Source: Microcoleus sp036705565 (lineage in GTDB: Bacteria > Cyanobacteriota > Cyanobacteriia > Cyanobacteriales > Microcoleaceae). Taken from it: a stretch of DNA of 64,000 bases. The notes below the pieces were generated by a model, which had not been told where the DNA came from, ran no database searches, and saw nothing but the letters and a program-made list of their open reading frames with translations. A program made the translations under genes and the position numbers. This document shows positions 53,463 through 60,696 of the stretch, piece by piece. The stretch lies in assembly GCA_036705565.1 (NCBI GenBank), contig JAUBUY010000028.1; one strand, given 5' to 3'. How positions within the stretch are numbered: position 1 is the first letter of the stretch; every line of letters begins with the position of its first letter.

Positions 53463-53528
53463 CAATTCGATTTCACTTCCTACGCTGTTGGGTAGACGGC
53501 TAATCCCAAGATAAGTAGGCTATTCCCC

Positions 53529-54620
53529 TCAAGCCGAGGGTTCCCAATTTAAAATATTCAAACTTGCGTTAAAATCCCGCTCCAAAGATATGCCACAAGT
53601 AGGACAGTCAAAAGTCCGAACGCTTAGTGGCATATCTTTTTTTGTGCCACAATTTGAGCAAGTTTTCGTACTAGGGAACCACTGGTCTACTAGCACTAAA
53701 CTAGCTCCATACATAAGGCATTTGTAGTCGAGCTGACGTTTGAATTCGTAAAATCCCAGGTCAGATATTGCTCCAGCTAACTTATGATTCGCCATCATTC
53801 CTTGAACATTCAAGTTCTCAATCTTAATTAGCTTGAAAGTTTTAGCTAGGTAAGTTGTTAACTTGTGAAGGAAGTCTAAGCGAATACGAGCGACTCGTGC
53901 ATGGATCTGACTAATTTTGTTGTAGGTTTTGCGCTGATTTCGAGAGCCTTTTACCTGTTTAGATGCTTGGCGCTGTAAAGTAGCAAGCTTGGTTTTCGCT
54001 TGCTTTAGCGGCTTTGGTGCATCAAAACTCTGTTGGGTTGATAGCGTGGCCGCATACTTGATGCCGACATCAATTCCTACAGAACCTTCAGACTGCCCAC
54101 CGGGCAGGCGCTCTGCATCCACACAAAAGGAAACAAACCAGCGATTACCTTCTTTTGAAACCGTAAAAGTTTGAGAAATAAAACCACATTCTAACGGCTC
54201 AAAAAGTCGAAAAGTTCCCAACGTAGGAATCTTGATAGTGCTACCAGCGACTAACAAAAGTTTACCGTTAGATGAATCAACCGTAAAAGATTGACCGTCT
54301 CGCCGGCTGGCGAACTTCGGATGACCTGCTTTCCCCGAACGATATCGACTAAAAGCATCTTTTAAGTCAATCAAAGCGTTTTGATAAACTCGGCTAGACA
54401 ACTGGTTCATCCAAGCAAATTCAGACGTTTTCTTGACGTGATTGGTGAGAACCTTCTTGACTTCGTTGAGTACCTTCGAGTCGGTAAATTTCCCCTCACT
54501 GTACATTTGAGTTCGCAGGCTCAACCCAAAATTGAAAACTACGCGCCGGAATCCTGCGTGTTTTGCCATCAACGTCGCTTCCTTGTTATTTAATTTTAGC
54601 GCCCGCTTGACAGCAAACAT
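53529..54620 (-). CDS. tnpB: IS200/IS605-family TnpB RNA-guided endonuclease
   Basis: A 363-residue TnpB, the small ancestor of Cas12, guided by an RNA from the element's right end. The RuvC residues appear intact: D184 in GSVGIDVGIKYA, E268 in LIKIENLNVQGM and D349 in LERDFNASLNIL. The zinc ribbon is CSNCG (321-325) and CPTCG (339-343). The N-terminal part has FRRVVFNFGLSLRTQMY and FAWMNQLSSRVYQNALIDL. No TnpA is adjacent, so this is a solo tnpB element. The guide RNA would be expected at and after the 3' end (about 53400-53600). It sits 132 bp upstream of smc on the same strand. Confidence 0.93.
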   Translation of the reverse strand: MFAVKRALKLNNKEATLMAKHAGFRRVVFNFGLSLRTQMYSEGKFTDSKVLNEVKKVLTNHVKKTSEFAWMNQLSSRVYQNALIDLKDAFSRYRSGKAGHPKFASRRDGQSFTVDSSNGKLLLVAGSTIKIPTLGTFRLFEPLECGFISQTFTVSKEGNRWFVSFCVDAERLPGGQSEGSVGIDVGIKYAATLSTQQSFDAPKPLKQAKTKLATLQRQASKQVKGSRNQRKTYNKISQIHARVARIRLDFLHKLTTYLAKTFKLIKIENLNVQGMMANHKLAGAISDLGFYEFKRQLDYKCLMYGASLVLVDQWFPSTKTCSNCGTKKDMPLSVRTFDCPTCGISLERDFNASLNILNWEPSA

Positions 54621-55029
54621 GAAACTTCCTCTCGGTGATTAACTGTGAATAAGTTTAGCAAAGTATTTGGCACTTAAGTTTTACTCTAGGTTGTTGTCAC
54701 AGGTTAGCACAGGCAATGGGGCGATCGACAATGTGTTAACTTTCTAGCATTGTCGATCGAACAGATATCTTACACCTTTGTCAACAACCCAGCCGGCTTT
54801 TACTTCAAAAGATCGTTGACAAAGCTATAACATCTGTGATCCGAGCGACCGCTACAAATGAACGTAAATTTTGATACAGATAATTTCATGAGACTCGATC
54901 GACATTATTTATGCGATTAAACCTGAAAGCCTTACCCAGACTGAAGCTTGGCAAATATAATGCCGAGAATCCCTAATGTTACCCCTAGACATATAAAAAC
55001 TTTCCGGTAAAATCGAACCAAAATTAATA
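54621..55029. other. Intergenic region between tnpB and murA
   Basis: No gene seen. It holds a perfect 12-bp inverted repeat, CGATCGACAATG (54722-54733) and CATTGTCGATCG (54748-54759). TATAAT at 54956-54961 could be the murA -10 element, about 70 bp before the start, but no good -35 box is seen. The left end of the tnpB element should lie within the first 100-150 bases. Confidence 0.5.
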
Positions 55030-56448
55030 ATGTATAAAGTAACGAAGCGAATTATGGAGGGCAAACCCATTACACCAGCTCAGAACTCATCTAACCTGCC
55101 AGCTTCACCTGAAAGCGACCAACAAGTATTACAAATTTGGGGTCGCCAGCCCCTTAAAGGACACGTCAAAATCAGCGGCGCCAAAAACTCGGCCTTAGTC
55201 GTCATGGCAGGAGCCCTGCTATGCCCAGAGGATTGCCGTCTCCGCAACGTTCCCGGTCTAGTCGATGTCGCCCGCATGGGGCAAATTCTCTCGGCTGTAG
55301 GAGTCAAATTACAGCAGCACGGGGACGTTTTAGACATCAACGCCAGCAACCTCATAGACGCTCAAGCCCCCTACGAATTAGTCAGCCAACTGCGGGCGAG
55401 CTTCTTTATTATCGGCCCACTGCTAGCGCGTTTGGGATTTGCCAAAGTACCCTTGCCCGGTGGGTGCGCCATCGGTGCCCGACCCGTTGAACTCCACGTT
55501 CGCGGTTTGCAAGCCCTCGGTGCCGAAGTCCACATCGACCACGGCACCGTTCACGCTTACGTCAAAGGGCCGAACCGCCGCCTGAAAGGAGCCAAAATTT
55601 ATTTGGACTACCCCAGCGTTGGCGCAACTGAAACTTTGATGATGGCGGCGACTCTGGCCCAAGGAGAAACCGTGATTGAAAATGCGGCTCAAGAGCCGGA
55701 AGTCGCAGATTTGGCGAATTTCTGCTGCGCCATGGGAGCAAAAATTCAAGGCGCTGGCACGAATACGATCGTCATTTCGGGAGTTCCCAAGCTGCACGCG
55801 GTAGACTATCCAATTATTCCCGATCGCATTGAAGCCGGAACATTTTTAGTAGCCGGAGCCATCACTCACTCCGAAATCAGTTTGTCGCCGGTAATTCCCG
55901 ACCACCTGACCGCAGTCATTGCCAAATTGCAGACAATTGGGGCGAAAATTATTGCAGAATCCCCCGACATTTTGCGGATAGTTCCCGGCCAAACTCACTC
56001 GGCCACAGACATCGAAACTCTGCCTTACCCTGGTTTCCCCACAGATATGCAAGCTCAGTTTATGGCTTTGCTGACGCTGAGCGAGGGCGACAGCTTGATC
56101 AAAGAAACCGTGTTTGAGAATCGCTTGCGCCACGTAGCAGAACTCAACCGCATGGGCGCCGACATTCGCCTTAAAGGCAATGTCGCGATTGTGCGCGGAG
56201 TGTCGCGGCTGTCGGGTGCGCCGGTAGTGGCAACAGATTTGCGGGCTTCGGCGGCGTTAGTGTTAGCGGGACTTGCAGCCGATGGTGTCACCACCATCAG
56301 CAGCTTGCAGCATTTAGACCGCGGCTACGAGCAGTTAGAGGTGAAACTGCAAAAATTGGGCGCGAATTTGCGACGCGTGAAAGAGGGTACAGACCCGGCG
56401 ACTGCTGAGGCTCCTGTCAATCCCGTGCGATCGGGTTTAAACTGTTAA
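55030..56448 (+). CDS. murA: UDP-N-acetylglucosamine 1-carboxyvinyltransferase
   Basis: First committed step of peptidoglycan synthesis: adds enolpyruvate to UDP-GlcNAc in the cytoplasm. Conserved features are LKGHVKISGAKNSALVVMAG (Lys-Asn), the catalytic loop PLPGGCAIGARPVELH with Cys146, YPSVGATETLMMAATLAQGE, PDRIEAGTFLVAGAIT, YPGFPTDMQAQFMALLT and ENRLRHVAELNRMGADI. The catalytic Cys is present, so the enzyme should be fosfomycin-sensitive by family rule. The N-terminal 35 residues before QIWGRQPL are extra; ATG at 55054 is an alternative start. The C-terminus extends about 20 residues beyond the core. Confidence 0.96.
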   Translation: MYKVTKRIMEGKPITPAQNSSNLPASPESDQQVLQIWGRQPLKGHVKISGAKNSALVVMAGALLCPEDCRLRNVPGLVDVARMGQILSAVGVKLQQHGDVLDINASNLIDAQAPYELVSQLRASFFIIGPLLARLGFAKVPLPGGCAIGARPVELHVRGLQALGAEVHIDHGTVHAYVKGPNRRLKGAKIYLDYPSVGATETLMMAATLAQGETVIENAAQEPEVADLANFCCAMGAKIQGAGTNTIVISGVPKLHAVDYPIIPDRIEAGTFLVAGAITHSEISLSPVIPDHLTAVIAKLQTIGAKIIAESPDILRIVPGQTHSATDIETLPYPGFPTDMQAQFMALLTLSEGDSLIKETVFENRLRHVAELNRMGADIRLKGNVAIVRGVSRLSGAPVVATDLRASAALVLAGLAADGVTTISSLQHLDRGYEQLEVKLQKLGANLRRVKEGTDPATAEAPVNPVRSGLNC

Positions 56449-56660
56449 TTAGTCATTAGTCATTAGTCAGCAGTCATTAGTCATTAGGAAGAAGGAAAAA
56501 GGAAGTTCGGCAACGGATTCTGTAGCGGATGTAACGGATGTCAGGAAGAAGGAAGAAGGAAGAAAATTCCCAATTCCCAGTTCCCAATTCTCAATTCCCA
56601 ATTCCCAATGACCAATGACTAATGACCAATGACCAATGACTAATGACTAATGACTAATGA
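56449..56660. repeat. Block of short repeats between murA and the peptidase gene
   Basis: TTAGTCA units, a copy of the GGAAGTTCGGCAACGGAT family (56493 onward, with GTAACGGATGTCAGGAAGAA), then CAATTCCCAATTCC and AATGACCAATGACTAATGAC units. It fills the gap completely; no gene. Confidence 0.85.
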
Positions 56661-56672
56661 CTCAGGATTAAA

Positions 56673-57542
56673 ATGTCGAACATACCGCTCATCGGTTTGA
56701 AAGCAGACCAGTTTCGCCACCCCCTAGACTTGGAAGCTACCAGCACTCTCAAACAACTGCCCGGCCTGGATTTGATGGTGCGGCAGTTGCTGGGACAACT
56801 GGGCGAACAGTTTTTCATGCTGGAAAATCTGGCTTCCAGCGTCCAAGTCGGGGAAAATCAATTGCCCCACCTGCATCAATTGTTGTTGGATGCCTGCAAA
56901 ACTCTGGATTTGGAACCGCCGCAGCTTTATGTCCGCCAGCATCCGATGCCGAATGCTTACACCTTCGCGATGCGGGGAAAACAGCCTTTTGTGGTGATGC
57001 ACACTTCTCTGATTGATTTGCTCACAGATGAGGAAGTTAAGGCAGTAATTGCTCACGAGTTGGGGCATTTGAAGTGCGAACACGGAGTTTACCTGACTCT
57101 GGCTAATTTAATTGTGTTGGCCGCCGGCCAAATTTCGCCGGTGGGAGCCGTGCTCGCCCAGGGTTTGCAGGCGCAAATGTTGGAATGGTTGCGGTGTGCG
57201 GAATTTACGTGCGATCGCGCCGCCTTGCTCGCCACTCAAGACCCAAGAGTGGTAGCATCGCTGTTGATGAAACTGGCCGGAGGTTCGCCGACTTTAGCTC
57301 CCAAACTGAATGTCGATGCGTTTTTGGCGCAGGCGCGGGCCTACGATGACCTCAGCAGCACTCAACTGGGAGAAATGCTCAAACAAGCTCAAACGGCTCA
57401 GTTGTCCCATCCTGTACCAGTATTGCGCGCCAGAGAGATCGATCGCTGGGCAAGTTCAAAAGATTATGAATCTTTGCTTGCAGGAAATCGATCGGTGTGT
57501 TATGATGGTGAAACGAAAAAGGGCGGGTGGCGAAATTGGTAG
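56673..57542 (+). CDS. M48-family zinc metallopeptidase
   Basis: A 289-residue peptidase of the HtpX/Ste24 family. The zinc site is HELGH (128-132) in KAVIAHELGHLKCEHGVYLT; the third ligand is the Glu of CAEFTCDRAALLATQD (about 192). Upstream PMPNAYTFAMRGKQPFVVMH is typical. One weak hydrophobic stretch (LTLANLIVLAAGQISPVGAV) may associate with the membrane. The last seven codons and the stop overlap the tRNA-Leu gene by 22 bp, and the tRNA promoter lies inside this gene. The C-terminus DGETKKGGWRNW is therefore dictated by the tRNA sequence. Confidence 0.88.
   Translation: MSNIPLIGLKADQFRHPLDLEATSTLKQLPGLDLMVRQLLGQLGEQFFMLENLASSVQVGENQLPHLHQLLLDACKTLDLEPPQLYVRQHPMPNAYTFAMRGKQPFVVMHTSLIDLLTDEEVKAVIAHELGHLKCEHGVYLTLANLIVLAAGQISPVGAVLAQGLQAQMLEWLRCAEFTCDRAALLATQDPRVVASLLMKLAGGSPTLAPKLNVDAFLAQARAYDDLSSTQLGEMLKQAQTAQLSHPVPVLRAREIDRWASSKDYESLLAGNRSVCYDGETKKGGWRNW
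57478..57506 (+). promoter_or_regulatory. Predicted tRNA-Leu promoter inside the peptidase gene
   Basis: TTGCAG (57478-57483), a 17-bp spacer and TATGAT (57501-57506), a near-consensus sigma-70 pair. The tRNA begins 15 bases after the -10 box, so transcription would start a few bases before the mature 5' end. Confidence 0.65.
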
Positions 57543-57602
57543 ACGCATCAGACTCAAAATCTGACACCGAAAGGTATGAGAGTTCGATTCTCTCCCCGCC
57601 CA
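57521..57602 (+). tRNA. tRNA-Leu (CAA)
   Basis: An 82-nt cloverleaf. Acceptor GGGCGGG pairs with CCCGCCC; D-arm GCGAAATTGGTAGACGC; anticodon loop CTCAAAA with anticodon CAA, reading UUG; a variable arm (ACACCGAAAGGTAT); T-arm GAGAG-TTCGATT-CTCTC; discriminator A. CCA is not encoded (CTA follows). The long variable arm is as expected for a class II tRNA. Confidence 0.96.
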
Positions 57603-57625
57603 CTACTAAAGAAGCTTAATAAATT

Positions 57626-57660
57626 TAGGGTTCCAGATGATAAGTCTGGAACCCTAATTT
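57626..57660 (+). terminator. Hairpin downstream of tRNA-Leu
   Basis: TAGGGTTCCAGA and TCTGGAACCCTA form a perfect 12-bp stem with an 8-base loop, followed by ATTTATATT. A short T-run makes it a weak but likely terminator. Confidence 0.75.
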
Positions 57661-57661
57661 A

Positions 57662-57795
57662 TATTGGGTATCGGGCATTGGGCATCGGGCATCGGGCATC
57701 GGGCATCGGTAACAACAGTCATTAGTCATTAGTCATTAGTCGTTAGTCGTTAGTCAGTCAACAGTCAACAGTCAACAGTCAACAGTCAACAAATT
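57662..57795. repeat. Tandem repeats GGGCATC, TTAGTCA and CAACAGT
   Basis: Three consecutive 7-base arrays: GGGCATCGGGCATCGGGCAT, TCATTAGTCATTAGTCATTA and TCAACAGTCAACAGTCAACA, ending just before the ATG of the transporter gene. Confidence 0.85.
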
Positions 57796-57797
57796 TT

Positions 57798-58673
57798 ATG
57801 GGTGAAATCGCCGCTTTAGGCGCTGCATTTGTCTGGGCTCTATCTTCCACCATCTGGCAGCGAGTGGGACAGCAAATCCCCGCAGTGGTGCTAAACTTGC
57901 TCAAAGGCGCGATCGCCCTTTTCATGCTCCTTGCCACTGTACTAATTTTAGGTAAACCCTTACCCGCAATCAACCCTAATATTTTAGCAATGCTGCTGAT
58001 CGGCGGCGCCCTAGGAATTGGCATCGGAGACACCGCTTTCTTTATCGTATTAAAATATTTAGGCGCGAGGCGAACGCTGCTTTTAGAAACCCTATCTCCC
58101 CCTTTAACAGCTTTATTGGGCTTAATATTTTTGCAAGAAAAGTTATCGCCCATTGCTTGTACTGGCATTCTTTTAACAATCTGCGGCGTAGCGTGGGTAA
58201 TTGCAGAACGAACAGCCGAAACAACCTTACCATCAAAACATCTTTGGCAAGGATTAGCCATTAGTTTATTAGGACAAACATCCCACGCCGCTGGAGCTAT
58301 TTTATCCCGCGCCGCCTTCACTCAAATAGATATTGATCCCCTGTGGACTGCGGCTTTGCGTTTGAGCGGCGGCATGGCAGTTATGCTATGCTTTTTGAAC
58401 CCAAAAAATCTTGATAGTTTCAAACAATTAAAAGCGCCAAAACTATTAGGTGCAATAATTATAGCAGCTTTTTTAGGAACCTATCTCGGAATTTTTCTGC
58501 AACAGACTTCGCTGAAATATGCACCCGCAGCAATCGCTCAAGCACTCAGTTCTACCAGTCCCCTATTTATACTGCCTTTAGCGGTGCTGGCGGGCGAAAA
58601 AGTGAGCCTTCGGGCTGTTGTGGGGGTAGTTGGTGCGATCGGCGGAATCGCCTTATTATTGGGTTTGAAGTGA
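57798..58673 (+). CDS. DMT-superfamily (EamA) transporter
   Basis: A 291-residue inner-membrane protein with ten predicted helices in two EamA repeats: the first begins GEIAALGAAFVWALSSTIWQ and the second WQGLAISLLGQTSHAAGAIL. Typical end-of-repeat motifs are SPPLTALLGLIFLQEKLSPI and LSSTSPLFILPLAVLAGEKV. Members export amino acids, sugars or drugs; the substrate is unknown. ATG follows directly on a tandem repeat array, so there is almost no leader and no clear ribosome site. Confidence 0.88.
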   Translation: MGEIAALGAAFVWALSSTIWQRVGQQIPAVVLNLLKGAIALFMLLATVLILGKPLPAINPNILAMLLIGGALGIGIGDTAFFIVLKYLGARRTLLLETLSPPLTALLGLIFLQEKLSPIACTGILLTICGVAWVIAERTAETTLPSKHLWQGLAISLLGQTSHAAGAILSRAAFTQIDIDPLWTAALRLSGGMAVMLCFLNPKNLDSFKQLKAPKLLGAIIIAAFLGTYLGIFLQQTSLKYAPAAIAQALSSTSPLFILPLAVLAGEKVSLRAVVGVVGAIGGIALLLGLK

Positions 58674-59080
58674 TGATATTTTAGAGAGAAGTGTGGCGTG
58701 TCGCTAAACAATCAAAAAATAGGCTCTTTCTTAGTTAGTGTCCTTAAATATTAGTTTAAGTAGCCAAAAACTCAACTAGGTCTGAATTGACTGAAAAAAC
58801 GCATCATATCAAATCCGACAAGTTAAAATAAAACTCTACGGAGAGATTGAGAAGCAAATTGCAACCGATCGCCCGAAGTAAGAGGAAGTGATTTATGCTT
58901 CTCATACTTAGGTAAAACAACTGGCAGAAATCCGTAAGGATTTTGACCTGATTATCCCGTACATCACGCAGGTAACAGCTAATCCGAATACTTGAAGCTG
59001 AAAAAGTGCGATCGCCCTTACATCCCAAATTGTCAAAAAGCACGCGCGGCGCAGCTATCCCGTAGGGAATCGCCCTTATA
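58674..59080. other. Intergenic region with possible gene remnant
   Basis: No intact gene. Plus-strand translation around 58826-58990 gives broken pieces that look protein-like (KLYGEIEKQIATDRPK, stop, EEVIYASHT, stop, VKQLAEIRKDFDLIIPYITQ), possibly a decayed small gene. The right end holds the first copy of a 70-bp direct repeat (59008-59077). Confidence 0.4.
59008..59077. repeat. 70-bp direct repeat flanking the Panacea gene, copy 1 (copy 2 at 59769-59837)
   Basis: GCGATCGCCCTTACATCCCA...TTGTCAAAAAGCACGCG...GGCGCAGCTATCCCGTAGG...AATCGCCC, the same at both sites apart from a few substitutions. The copies bracket the gene at 59081-59704. Confidence 0.85.
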
Positions 59081-59704
59081 TTATTTAGAGAAGAAACGGC
59101 CCGAATAATATTTCTTCATCGATTCGTGAGAAATAATCCCATGACAAGATTCGTCTCTCGGCAAATCTCCTCTCGCTTCCAGCCAAGGCATTTCACTGCA
59201 AATCATTCGTTCCAAAGTTTCATCATCATACTCAAAATATGCCTCCGCAACTTCTTCGATAAATTGCCCAACTTTTTGGGGAATTTTCGGTTGTTCGATT
59301 TTCTCTGTAATGCGTTCCCAACTAAATTGGCGTTGATACTTTTCTAATAAATCAGGAATAACCGGCCCGTGAATCCCTGCTTGAAAATCTGCATCAAATA
59401 GTGGCTTTCCGTAAACTCCTAAATACCAAGCTTGAGCGTAATATATAAGTTTTTGTAGCTTGTAGGCGTTGATTGCTACATTAGTTTGGGCGGCTAACCA
59501 AATAAAAGCATTTGCAATATCTTGCTCACTCACTTTTACTGAATTACCGGGAACCGCAACAACTTTGAGTTGATTTTTGCCTATCTGTTCCAATAGTTCC
59601 GAAACTGACAAGTTAAATTCTGCGGCAATTTGCTCAACTCTTTGCCAAACTGGAGAACTCACAGTTATTTGATATTCATTTTTTGTTGAGATAGCTTCAG
59701 TCAT
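59081..59704 (-). CDS. Panacea-domain (DUF4065) protein, likely antitoxin
   Basis: About 207 residues. The N-terminal part (EYQITVSSPVWQRVEQIAAE, NLSVSELLEQIGKNQ) looks like a small DNA-binding or dimerisation module. The C-terminal half is a Panacea domain: ANAFIWLAAQTNVAINAYKL, QKLIYYAQAWYLGVYGKPLF, DADFQAGIHGPVIPDLLEKY. Panacea (GepA/SocA-like) proteins are known as hyperpromiscuous antitoxins that directly block diverse toxins. I start at the ATG at 59704 because the frame upstream of it runs into the 70-bp direct repeat. The usual toxin partner directly beside it on the same strand is not seen; the nearest candidates are divergent. Confidence 0.85.
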   Translation of the reverse strand: MTEAISTKNEYQITVSSPVWQRVEQIAAEFNLSVSELLEQIGKNQLKVVAVPGNSVKVSEQDIANAFIWLAAQTNVAINAYKLQKLIYYAQAWYLGVYGKPLFDADFQAGIHGPVIPDLLEKYQRQFSWERITEKIEQPKIPQKVGQFIEEVAEAYFEYDDETLERMICSEMPWLEARGDLPRDESCHGIISHESMKKYYSGRFFSK

Positions 59705-59768
59705 AGCCGTCCTTATAGCTGACTTAAATAATTCTAGCAAACAGTGCGGAATAATGACTGACGTAATA

Positions 59769-59837
59769 GCGATCGCCCTTACATCCCAACTTGTCAAAAA
59801 GCACGCGAGGCGCAGCTATCCCGTAGGTAATCGCCCC
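59769..59837. repeat. 70-bp direct repeat, copy 2
   Basis: Partner of 59008-59077; see that entry. It lies between the divergent Panacea and DUF6883 genes. Confidence 0.85.
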
Positions 59838-59896
59838 TGCTTGACCGATCGCCTCCACTCTGGTTAATATACAAGAGTAAGCTTTGGAAAGAGTGC

Positions 59897-60232
59897 TTGA
59901 AACTGCCCAATTATGAAAGAGCAGTCGTTCCTGAAAAGAAAATTACCGAATATCTGCTCTCACTCACCCACCGCGACGGGAAAAGCAAAGCAAAATTTTT
60001 TTTACGGTTTGGCTTTTCAGTTGATGCTTGGGAAATCATGGCAACGGCCTTGCTGCGTCATGCCGCCGACCATGAATTAGCTAAAATTGAAGAATCTCCT
60101 TTTGGCAGTCGGTACGTTATTGAAGAAGAAATGCTAGCAGCAGATGGCAGAAAACCCTTTGTGCGTTCTGTTTGGTTTATTGAAACCGGAGGCGACACTC
60201 CCAGGCTAGTAAGTGCCTATCCACCAGATTAA
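59897..60232 (+). CDS. DUF6883-domain protein
   Basis: A 111-residue protein matching DUF6883 by recalled pattern: KLPNYERAVVPEKKITEYLL, RDGKSKAKFFLRFGFSVDAW and RYVIEEEMLAADGRKPFVRS. The family is small, cytoplasmic and often found beside DUF4926 genes or at the end of polymorphic toxins; a nuclease-like toxin role has been suggested but not shown here. The DUF4926 gene follows 8 bp downstream, so the two form an operon. Start is ATA/TTG or similar upstream of MKLPNYE; the frame at 59897 begins with a TTG. Confidence 0.8.
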   Translation: MKLPNYERAVVPEKKITEYLLSLTHRDGKSKAKFFLRFGFSVDAWEIMATALLRHAADHELAKIEESPFGSRYVIEEEMLAADGRKPFVRSVWFIETGGDTPRLVSAYPPD

Positions 60233-60240
60233 AAAATAAA

Positions 60241-60465
60241 ATGATTCAAGAACTTGACAGCATTGTTTTAACAATTGATATCCCAGAAAAAAAATTAAGC
60301 CAAGGCGATATTGGCACTGTTGTTTTAGTACATCAAGGTGGGGTAGGATATGAAGTAGAATTTGTTACCTTGACGGGGAAAACATTAGCTATTATTTCAC
60401 TCTTTAGCTCCCAAGTCCGTCTCATAGGTGATAGAGAAATTGCTCACGCCCGGATGCTAGCTTGA
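60241..60465 (+). CDS. DUF4926-domain protein
   Basis: A 74-residue all-beta protein: IQELDSIVLTIDIPEKKLSQ, GDIGTVVLVHQGGVGYEVEF and VTLTGKTLAIISLFSSQVRL. This is the DUF4926 pattern, a small SH3-like fold. It lies 8 bp behind the DUF6883 gene, the common pairing. By position it is the likely immunity or antitoxin partner; that is an inference. ATG at 60241. Confidence 0.85.
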   Translation: MIQELDSIVLTIDIPEKKLSQGDIGTVVLVHQGGVGYEVEFVTLTGKTLAIISLFSSQVRLIGDREIAHARMLA

Positions 60466-60476
60466 GCCCTATCTAA

Positions 60477-60644
60477 ATGGAAGCGAAAATTATAAGGAAA
60501 AATCCAAGCTTCACAGGCATCATTTACCAAGAAGAAGATATGTACATTGCCGAATGTCCTGAAGTCAGCACGGTTGACCCAGGCGAAACCATAGAAGAAG
60601 CGATCGCCAATCTTAAACAAGCTACAAAACTCTATCTCGAATAA
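60477..60644 (+). CDS. HicB-like antitoxin, C-terminally truncated
   Basis: A 55-residue reading frame: MEAKIIRKNPSFTGIIYQEE, DMYIAECPEVSTVDPGETIE, EAIANLKQATKLYLE. This is the HicB (UPF0150) partial RNase H fold found in HicAB toxin-antitoxin pairs. After the TAA the same frame continues with CPLLEPRLIKEAEALATL, matching the usual family tail (LYLEEFPL..EPRL), so the stop looks premature. No HicA toxin gene is adjacent. It begins 9 bp after the DUF4926 stop and is probably on the same transcript. Confidence 0.7.
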   Translation: MEAKIIRKNPSFTGIIYQEEDMYIAECPEVSTVDPGETIEEAIANLKQATKLYLE

Positions 60645-60696
60645 TGTCCATTATTAGAACCCCGACTTATTAAAGAAGCCGAGGCTCTAGCTACTC

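Noticed and set aside
58804..59043. 79-codon minus-strand frame
   Set aside because: No family features; the opposite strand shows fragments of a decayed gene, so this frame is probably chance.
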